Shown: one piece after another, positions 36,507 through 42,029 of the stretch
Numbering within the stretch: position 1 is the stretch's first letter
How the letters are laid out: each line of letters opens with the position of its first letter
Source: Streptomyces sp. DH41
GTDB lineage: Bacteria > Actinomycetota > Actinomycetes > Streptomycetales > Streptomycetaceae
Direction of reading: 5' to 3'
Assembly: GCF_029813785.1 (NCBI RefSeq)
Contig: NZ_JARVKY010000043.1
Span: 1 to 42,029 of the forward strand
Length of the DNA stretch: 42,029 nt
Made by a program: the position numbers and the translations under genes
The notes under the pieces: generated by a model
Databases searched by the model: none
The model's input: only the letters and a program-made list of their open reading frames with translations
What the model was told of the DNA's origin: nothing

Positions 36507-36568
36507 ATCTTGCCACTGCCCCTCTCATGAACCAATAGCGTCCCGCATTGGGAGTAAACGCATAAAAA

Positions 36569-36639
36569 GGGATGAAACGCTCTTTTAGAAACATCTGTGG
36601 AGGCGTCCTCCTGCTGCGAGGAGCTGATTGTTTCATCCC
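36569..36639. repeat. 10-bp inverted repeat GGGATGAAAC / GTTTCATCCC
   Basis: Perfect 10-bp arms at 36569-36578 and 36630-36639 enclose 51 bases in the 266-base gap upstream of the 36051-36506 gene. It could be an operator pair, part of a lost small element, or chance. No gene is supported in 36507-36772. Confidence 0.35.
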
Positions 36640-36658
36640 GGATCAGCGAACTCGCCGT

Positions 36659-36689
36659 GGCGGAGGGCCGGACTTGATGCCCCTCCGCC
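36659..36689 (-). terminator. Terminator hairpin after the sigma/CU044_5270 operon
   Basis: A perfect 9-bp stem (36659-36667 with 36681-36689) around a 13-base loop, about 84 bases downstream of the CU044_5270 stop on the minus strand. No T run is seen. Confidence 0.5.
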
Positions 36690-36772
36690 TCTGCGCAGGG
36701 CTTGCCGCTCAGCACCGCCGGGTCGGCCCGCCGAAGGGCGCACGAGCACTGGGCCACTTCCGCCCGGCCGGT

Positions 36773-37729
36773 TCAGGGCTTCTCGCCGTCCCGGTCGACG
36801 AGGGACTGGGTCACCTTCATCTCGCAGAATGTGACCTCGCCCTTCTTGTACGAGCGCCCAGCCGACCAGCCGTCCTCGTACTTCTCCTCGTAGTCGCCCA
36901 CCACAACCGACTGGCTCCCCCGGTACTGGAAGGTGTCGGGGTCGAGGAGGTACTCCCGGCGCTGAACGGCCTTGCTGCCCAGGTCCGGGTATATGGCGAT
37001 GGCGTCATGCCCCAGGGGGTCCTTCACCAGGTGCGGGACCACCTCGATCCCGGGGTCTGCGGCCAGGGCCCGGTACAGCTTGGCCATTCCCTGCGGATGC
37101 ACGGGATAGGCCTCGTTGAGGGTCGCCAGGAGCGCGAAGGTCTCGATCTGCTCACCCGTCAAGCCGGTGTCCTTGCCCATGGGGAACATGTCCGCCGCCT
37201 GCTTCCGGATCTCGGCGGGGGCATCCGGCAGCGAGGCGAGCAGGCGATACAGCCGCCGCTGCGAGGGCTCGTTGTCGCCGTCCTTGTCGTCCTCCCTAGC
37301 AGGACTGTCGTACTGGACCCACTCCTCGCTCACCTCGAGCTTGGCATCGGGCGCCGCGTCCGACGCTCCGTATAGGCACTGCGCGGTCTTCAGGTAGACC
37401 CACTGGCCGTCACGCGGATGCAGATCCGGCTGCTCCGACACCACTTCCGCCGCCTGCTCCAGGAGTGCCGTCGCGGACGTCAGGTCCGGGCCGGCAGGCT
37501 CCACGCCTCGCTCGGGTCCATCGCCACCGACGAGCATGGTCACCAGCACCGCAATGGTGATCACCGTCGCGGCGCCCCCCGCAGCCGTCACGCGCCAGTC
37601 CAGCCGCATCCTGCGGGCAGAGCTCTGCTGCGCTGCTCCCAGCAGCTTCTGGCGGCCGGGAACCAGCCGCACCCGGTCCGGCGTCGGCGCATCGGCGCGC
37701 AACTCGTGCATCCTGGTCATGTCATCCAT
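36773..37729 (-). CDS. CU044_5270 family protein (membrane partner of the sigma factor)
   Basis: A 318-residue protein of the CU044_5270 family, typically encoded with an ECF sigma factor in actinomycetes and thought to act as its membrane-bound regulator. A cytoplasmic N-terminus (1-46) is followed by one transmembrane segment (about 47-68, GGAATVITIAVLVTMLVGG) and a large extracellular part with AEVVSEQPDLHPRDGQWVYL and SEEWVQYDSP, the conserved region. The ATG (MDDMTRMHEL) overlaps the sigma gene stop by 8 bases, so the two are translationally coupled. The CU044_5270 name is solid; the anti-sigma role is an inference from context. Confidence 0.85.
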   Translation of the reverse strand: MDDMTRMHELRADAPTPDRVRLVPGRQKLLGAAQQSSARRMRLDWRVTAAGGAATVITIAVLVTMLVGGDGPERGVEPAGPDLTSATALLEQAAEVVSEQPDLHPRDGQWVYLKTAQCLYGASDAAPDAKLEVSEEWVQYDSPAREDDKDGDNEPSQRRLYRLLASLPDAPAEIRKQAADMFPMGKDTGLTGEQIETFALLATLNEAYPVHPQGMAKLYRALAADPGIEVVPHLVKDPLGHDAIAIYPDLGSKAVQRREYLLDPDTFQYRGSQSVVVGDYEEKYEDGWSAGRSYKKGEVTFCEMKVTQSLVDRDGEKP

Positions 37730-38315
37730 GAGTTACCGCCCCGTTGTGGTCGCTTACGAGGGTGGGGTCGGCGCCGAGCGCCGTACGCATCTTGCGCCGC
37801 GCCCGGCTAAGGCGAGAGCGGACCGTACCGACCGGCACCCCGAGGGCGTCGGCACACTCCTGGTAGGTGAAGTCCGCCCAGGCGACCAGCAGCAGCACAT
37901 GCCGGTCCTTCCCGGGCAAGGCCGCGATCGCCCCTGCCAGCACCTGCTGCGAGGCCTCGGCCGTCACCCGCTCGTCGGCCCGTTCCGACCAGGACTCGGC
38001 CACCGGGTCGACGCCGGTACGGGCCAGCGCTCGCAGCGCCCGCACTTCGGAACGGCGGTGGCTGCCGATGAGGTTGCTGGCGATGCCGTAGAGCCACGGC
38101 CGGGCACTGGCGCGCGCGACGTCGTAACGGGCGCGGTTGCGGAAGGCGATGAGGAAGGTCTGCGCCGTGATGTCGTCGGCGTGACTGTCGCCCAGCCGGC
38201 GCATCACATACCGGTGGATCTCGGCGGCGTGTCTGTCGTAAAGCCTGGCGAATATCTCCGGCCGCTCCAGGGATTCCTGGATGACCAGCGCGTCGTCGGT
38301 GGGTGGATCCCCCAC
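37722..38315 (-). CDS. ECF RNA polymerase sigma factor
   Basis: A 197-residue sigma-70 family ECF factor. Region 2: EIFARLYDRHAAEIHRYVMR and DDITAQTFLIAFRNRARYD, the RNA polymerase and -10 contact region. Region 4: IAALPGKDRHVLLLVAWADF, then YQECADALGVPVGTVRSRLS, the -35 recognition helix-turn-helix. GTG 38315 fits the usual ECF start and size; the frame is open to 38558, but that part belongs to IS4 debris. A TGAACC...GGACA arrangement within about 80 bases upstream might be its own ECF-type promoter. It is coupled to the CU044_5270 gene, suggesting that it responds to an envelope signal through that partner. Confidence 0.9.
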   Translation of the reverse strand: MGDPPTDDALVIQESLERPEIFARLYDRHAAEIHRYVMRRLGDSHADDITAQTFLIAFRNRARYDVARASARPWLYGIASNLIGSHRRSEVRALRALARTGVDPVAESWSERADERVTAEASQQVLAGAIAALPGKDRHVLLLVAWADFTYQECADALGVPVGTVRSRLSRARRKMRTALGADPTLVSDHNGAVTHG

Positions 38316-38399
38316 GAGGCCCTCACTTCTTCGTGCAGTTGGAGTGGAGTGCATTCCACCCTCTGTTGTCCGAAGCGGCCAGGAGGGTTCACGTGCAGG

Positions 38400-38822
38400 A
38401 GATGCGCCAGTTCGTGTGCCCGGACAGCCCACGAGCTCTCGCCGCCAAAATCGGTGGTCCTTCGCGGCGACGATGGCCGACAAGTGCGCGCCGTCGGGAA
38501 GTTCCCCGCGGGACGGCAGCACTTGGTGGGAACGGATTCGCCGCAGTTGGCTCCGCACCGTCGGTCGAGGCGGCCCGCCACAGCTCCAGACCGCTGAACC
38601 CGCGGTCGGCCAGCAGCGGGTACCCCTCGACGAGATGGCCGACCAGGCTGCTTGCCAGGGTCGGGTCGACCGATGTCAGCGGCCTCAGGGCGGTGGTGAC
38701 GGCGTGGGTGTCACACTCGGCCAGTGCCACTATCCGCATCCGCGGATACGCACACCGCTCGGTGCGATGGGTCTTCGGCACGCCGGAGCATTCCCCCACC
38801 GGATGGATGCGGCCCGGGGTGA
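38400..38822 (-). pseudogene. IS4-family transposase fragment
   Basis: Fragments of an IS4-type transposase in two frames: MRIVALAECDTHAVTTALRP and GYPLLADRGFSGLELWRAAS (second catalytic Asp) in one, then LRRIRSHQVLPSRGELPDGA and KDHRFWRRE in another after a shift near 38555. Both ends are missing. It abuts the truncated lyase at about 38822 and the region upstream of the sigma gene at about 38400. Confidence 0.65.
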
Positions 38823-40045
38823 TCACCCACTTCAGCGAGGACTCCTCGATCAGCCGGAAGTGGTTGCGGGTCAACCGCACATGGTTCGAGCCGGTGATCT
38901 TCAGTGTGTCGCTGTTCGTGAACTTCAGCCCTTCGAAGGTGACGTAGGAGGAGTCCGCCACTTCAAGCTGCCCGTCGTCGACCACCGCCTTGCCGCGGTT
39001 CTCCGCGATCACGGTGACGGGCTCGGTTGCCGTTCCGTTCTTACCGTTCATCTTGCCGATCGAGTACGTACCGTCCGCGAGCACGATGCGATCCCCGGCC
39101 CGAGCATCCTCGAACGCGCTCTTCAACTCGTCCGAGTCCGCGACACCGACCGTGCGGACGGGGCTCTGCTCCCCGTCGTCACCGTCCCCGCCGTCGTCAC
39201 CATCGTCGTCTCCGCCGCCGCTGCCGTCGGCTCCGTGGATGTCGGTCTCGGTGATGCTGGTCCAGTCGTTGACCGTGTTGCCATGGCCGACGATCCGCAC
39301 GTAGCGGGCCGAGGCGTCGGCGAAGCCGAACCTCTGCTGCTCACGTGTGCCCCCGCTGCTGGTCTTTCGTTCCAGGACGGTCTTCCACGACGATCCGTCG
39401 GCGGACAGCTGGACGTCGAAGGTGCTCCTTCTGCTGTCCCCCTGGTGCCAGGCGACCGGCACCGACCCGACGGTCTGCGCCGAGCCGAGGTCGTAGCGTG
39501 TCCACGCCCTGTCGCCCTCGGCCGACCAACGGGTGCTCAGGTCGTTGTCCAGGGTGTTGGCGGGAACGTTGCCGTCGTCCGCGCTCGCGGAGACGTTCGC
39601 GACCTGGACCGGGGCATCCCCGCCGGGGTCGGTGGGGTCCTCGCCCGCGGGCTTGATGTCGTAGGTCCGGACCCAGCCGACCTCGAGCACGGCCGGGCGC
39701 AGACCGCTGTCGCCGGTGAAGTTGTCGAGCTGGATGTTCAGATGCCCCGACGGCATCGTCTGGATGTCCCCCCGGTCGGCGTCCGCGCCGCCCGACTCCC
39801 GGAACCACTCGACGCCGTCGACGTAGCCGACCCATGCGTCCGGCGTCCACTCGAAGGCGAAGTTGTGCCACTGCGTCATGTCCACGGAGCAGACTTCGCG
39901 GTGCTCCTTATTGTCCGAAGGGCTCTTGGGGTAGTGCAGGAAGGCGCCGAGGCACTGCGACTCGGGGTCGGAATTCTCGCCCCCGTCGTACTCCCCGCTC
40001 TCGAGCCGGTCCTTCGTGCCGTGGAACTCAGGCAGTGCACCGAGT
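38823..40045 (-). pseudogene. Polysaccharide lyase/GH16-like fragment, truncated at both ends
   Basis: A secreted carbohydrate-active enzyme fragment. The beginning, ESQCLGAFLHYPKSPSDN then WHNFAFEWTPDAWVGYVDGV, is the C-terminal half of a GH16-like jelly-roll domain. Next comes an F5/8 type C (discoidin) domain (VSASADDGNVPANTLDNDLS to DWTSITETDIHG), then a Gly/Asp-rich linker, then the start of a right-handed beta-helix of the PL6/chondroitinase-B kind (ADSDELKSAFEDARAGDRIV, ENRGKAVVDDGQLEVADSSY). The 5' end is lost at about 40045, inside the AraC gene tail, and the 3' end is lost at about 38823, where IS4 sequence begins. The catalytic GH16 motif and most of the beta-helix are absent. It was probably a marine-polysaccharide or alginate-type enzyme; the substrate is not determined. 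Confidence 0.7.
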
Positions 40046-40714
40046 CGCGGCGGGGCGCCGACCCGCGGTGAACGCGGCCGGTGGGACGCCCATGAAGTGG
40101 CGGAACTCTGCCGTCATGTGGGATTGGTCGTAGTAGCCGGCCGCCGCGGCGATGTCCGCCCATCGGTCCGCATCGGCCGCGAGCACGGTGCGAACGCGGT
40201 TGATGCGTGCGAAGTGCTTGGGGGACAAGCCAGTGGCGTCGGTGAACAGGGCGTGCAGGCGGCGCTCACTGATGTGCAACCGGGCCGCGGTCGCGGTGAC
40301 AGTGGCGCCGACCAGTAGACGCGCCGCCTCTTCGAGCCGCTCCGACGGGTCCGGGCGGTCGGCCCATGCTTTTTCGAGAGCGGTGACCGGGTCGGCGGCG
40401 AGCTGGTCGATGTCCAGGCCCGGTAGTTCGCGGAGCGGCAGGGCTCCGTCGGCGAGACCACTCAGCGAACGTCCGAGCAGGGCTCGGGCACGACCCGGCC
40501 GCATACGAACCCGCACGCACGAGTGGCCGGGCGTGGCGACGTGATAGGCGGCCCGGGTGCGGGGGCCCATGACGATCAGCTCGCGCTTGTCGGTGCGCAG
40601 GAGAAGTGTGGTGGCGTGATCGGGCACATCGACCGCCGCTGAAGCACCCGCCGTAGCGACATCGATCCCGGCCACCCAATGCAGAAGGGCAGGCGGCACG
40701 TTGAGAGAACTCAC
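40028..40714 (-). CDS. AraC-family transcriptional regulator
   Basis: A 228-residue regulator. The N-terminal half is a cupin-like sensor region (LLRTDKRELIVMGPRTRAAY). The C-terminal half has the double helix-turn-helix: VTATAARLHISERRLHALFT (first) and DIAAAAGYYDQSHMTAEFRH, FMGVPPAAF (second, the AraC signature). GTG 40714 is chosen because it leaves 63 bases for divergent promoters; ATG 40768 is in frame but would overlap the -10 region of the divergent gene. The last few residues run into the truncated lyase fragment, so the tail may be altered. It probably controls the divergent NmrA-like gene. Confidence 0.8.
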   Translation of the reverse strand: MSSLNVPPALLHWVAGIDVATAGASAAVDVPDHATTLLLRTDKRELIVMGPRTRAAYHVATPGHSCVRVRMRPGRARALLGRSLSGLADGALPLRELPGLDIDQLAADPVTALEKAWADRPDPSERLEEAARLLVGATVTATAARLHISERRLHALFTDATGLSPKHFARINRVRTVLAADADRWADIAAAAGYYDQSHMTAEFRHFMGVPPAAFTAGRRPAATRCTA

Positions 40715-40777
40715 GCGGCCCACGATAGTGCCGAAACTTCCTATCCCGAGGTGTGAGAGCGCTGTCATCGTCGGGAC

Positions 40778-41581
40778 ATGATCCTTGTTACTGGTGCCAC
40801 CGGCACCATCGGTAGTCACGTCGTCCGTCTGCTCACCGAGCGGGGCCTACCGTTCCGGGCGATGTCCCGCAGCGAGCGGGCCGGCGGGGTGAGGGCCGAC
40901 TTCGACGACCCGGCGTCGCTGGCGCGCGCAGTGGCCGACGTCGACACGGTCTTCCTTGTAACCGTGCCCCCCGTACCGACCGCGGACCACGACATCGCCC
41001 TGGTCACGGCCGCGCGGGCGGCAGGCGTCCGTAAGATCGTCAAGCTGTCCGCCATCGGCAGCGGTGAGCGGTTCGACGGGGCGACCGTCGGCGCGTGGCA
41101 CCTCGCTGCGGAAGAGGCAATCGAGGCCAGCAGGCTCGTGTGGACAATGCTTCGCCCGCCGAGCTTCGCCTCGAACTTCTTGTGGTACCGGGCGCTCATC
41201 CAGGCTGGAGAGCCGATCCCGAACCTGGCTGGCGACTCCCGGCAGGCCATCGTCGACCCGAGGGACGTGGCCGCGGTCGCCGTCGCCGCCATGACCAGCG
41301 ATGCGCACGACGGGCAGCGGTACGACCTGACGGGGCCGGAGCTGCTGACGTTCGCAGACCAGGCGGCGATCCTGGAGGGCGTGCTGGATCAGCCGGTCAG
41401 GATCGTCGACACGAATGCGCTCGACCAGTTGCCGGCCGGGATGAGCACTGACATCGGCTGGGCGCGCGCCGGCGGTGCGGCCTACGTCACCGACCACGTT
41501 CCGCAGGTGCTCGGCCGACCGGCGGGCACGTTCGAGCGGTGGGCACGCGACCATCGCGAGGCATTCGCGGCAATGCCGTAA
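40778..41581 (+). CDS. NmrA-like/SDR family NAD(P)-binding oxidoreductase
   Basis: A 267-residue atypical short-chain dehydrogenase. The N-terminal Rossmann motif is VTGATGTIGSHVVRLL (GxxGxxG), followed by AMSRSER and DFDDPASLARAVADVDTVFL (the Asp that binds the adenine region). KLSAIGSGE and an NmrA-like C-terminal part (LLTFADQAAILEGVLDQPVR) follow. The Ser-Tyr-Lys triad of classical SDRs is not obvious, as in NmrA-type redox sensors and NAD(P)H-binding quinone reductases. It is divergent from the AraC gene, so it is likely induced or repressed by it. Cofactor binding is well supported; the reaction is not. Confidence 0.85.
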   Translation: MILVTGATGTIGSHVVRLLTERGLPFRAMSRSERAGGVRADFDDPASLARAVADVDTVFLVTVPPVPTADHDIALVTAARAAGVRKIVKLSAIGSGERFDGATVGAWHLAAEEAIEASRLVWTMLRPPSFASNFLWYRALIQAGEPIPNLAGDSRQAIVDPRDVAAVAVAAMTSDAHDGQRYDLTGPELLTFADQAAILEGVLDQPVRIVDTNALDQLPAGMSTDIGWARAGGAAYVTDHVPQVLGRPAGTFERWARDHREAFAAMP

Positions 41582-41675
41582 CCCAATGCCGCCGACAGCC
41601 GTCAGGCTCTCGTAGCTCAAGGGACCGACCCGTTCTCCCTTGGTGCTACGGCCGTGTACTGGTGGACTCTCGTCA

Positions 41676-41819
41676 TCAACTGTCGCCAGTTCCCCGTGGA
41701 ACCCAACCTGCCGGTGACCGTGTGTGATCCCCAACGGCGTATCGGCTCCAGGTCCCGCCGGTCTCGTTGAGCCGGCGGGTGGTGGGTTTGTCGTGGTAGC
41801 CGAGAACGTTCGTCGTTGA
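41676..41819 (-). pseudogene. C-terminal fragment resembling a recombinase/transposase
   Basis: A 47-codon stretch ending in a TGA (41676-41678) reads NVLGYHDKPTTRRLNETGG and then TWSRYAVGDHTR. I associate this pattern with the C-terminal end of actinomycete tyrosine-recombinase or transposase-like proteins. It has no start and no core and is probably debris. The rest of 41582-41876 shows nothing else I can support. Confidence 0.3.
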
Positions 41820-41876
41820 CTGCCCCGGAAAGGGTGGGAACCGAATACGCAGGAAAGGGGCCGCCGTCGGAACCGG

Positions 41877-42029
41877 CTACGCGCTCCGGGTCGGGAGCCA
41901 GGTGTCGATGACCTCGGCGACAAGGGCGGCGCCGCGGCTGTTCTGGTGGATGTGGTCGGTCGTGAGCACGAGACCTCGGCGCCGCGAGATCGTGTCGAGG
42001 CTGTGGCGCAGCAAGGCGCGCCGGACGAG
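41877..42029 (-). CDS. SGNH/GDSL hydrolase, C-terminal end (partial)
   Basis: Fifty codons of a gene that runs off the right edge. The sequence LVLTTDHIHQNSRGAALVAE, then VIDTWL, contains the Asp-x-x-His pair of SGNH hydrolases (block V, D-H-I-H), where the His and Asp complete the Ser-Asp-His triad. The active-site Ser block lies outside the window. Probably a secreted or cytoplasmic esterase/lipase; nothing more can be said from this fragment. Confidence 0.7.
   Translation of the reverse strand, partial: LVRRALLRHSLDTISRRRGLVLTTDHIHQNSRGAALVAEVIDTWLPTRSA

Noticed and set aside
36500..36757. 85-residue minus-strand frame in the gap before the 36051-36506 gene
   Set aside because: No homology-like pattern, no ribosome binding site, and it contains a terminator hairpin.
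38281..40071. 596-residue plus-strand frame
   Set aside because: Antisense to the sigma upstream region, IS4 debris and lyase fragment, whose minus-strand translations show real domains.
1..42029. tRNA or rRNA genes
   Set aside because: None recognised by eye on either strand; a covariance-model search would be decisive.

Overview
The window looks like the extreme end of a linear Streptomyces replicon (chromosome arm or linear plasmid). GC is high with strong third-position GC bias. The gene families are typical actinomycete ones: SUKH, DUF5958, CU044_5270 with an ECF sigma factor, and a TtrA-like helicase. Bases 1-190 form a dense run of perfect GC-rich palindromes with three-base loops, the architecture of Streptomyces telomeres. 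The outermost palindrome seems to be missing, so base 1 is probably a few tens of bases inside the true end.

Layout. (1) 1-419: telomere-like palindromes and non-coding subterminal DNA. (2) 420-3810: an HNH endonuclease gene overlapping a DEAH helicase that carries C-terminal helicase-associated (HA) repeats, the kind of helicase found beside Streptomyces telomeres. (3) 3812-11341: four 11-bp iterons, then a tightly overlapping Tn7-like operon: TnsA-like, DDE transposase TnsB, a small acidic protein, the AAA+ ATPase TnsC/TniB, and a TniQ/TnsD-like protein whose C-terminal two thirds is a five-fold array of the same HA repeats as the telomeric helicase. (4) 11427-14655: a three-gene ABC-three-component (ABC-3C) defence-like operon whose ATPase gene is cut off by an IS701-family remnant. 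(5) 15869-21833: small accessory genes and an IS1182-family remnant. (6) 22128-30709: a co-oriented five-gene locus (unknown 673-aa protein, GIY-YIG-like protein, SF2 helicase fused to a PD-(D/E)XK nuclease, Mrr-like nuclease, AbiJ-NTD3-like/DUF559-like nuclease), probably an anti-phage locus. (7) 30985-36506: lipoprotein, orphan genes, a frameshifted IS6-family and an intact IS5-family transposase. (8) 36773-42029: ECF sigma factor with its CU044_5270 partner, IS4 debris, a polysaccharide-lyase fragment truncated at both ends, an AraC regulator divergent from an NmrA-like oxidoreductase, and the 3' end of an SGNH hydrolase.

The most interesting system is the telomere-proximal Tn7-like operon. 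TniQ/TnsD proteins choose transposition targets. This one uses an array of HA modules shared with the adjacent telomeric helicase. That suggests an element that recognises telomeres or subtelomeric DNA, possibly one whose outer boundary is the replicon end itself. The tniQ gene shows an apparent frameshift near its start and a TTA (bldA) codon. The TnsA-like subunit lacks some canonical catalytic residues, so current activity and transposition mode are open. The second candidate is the nuclease/helicase locus at 22-31 kb. All assignments come from reading the sequence; no database search was run.
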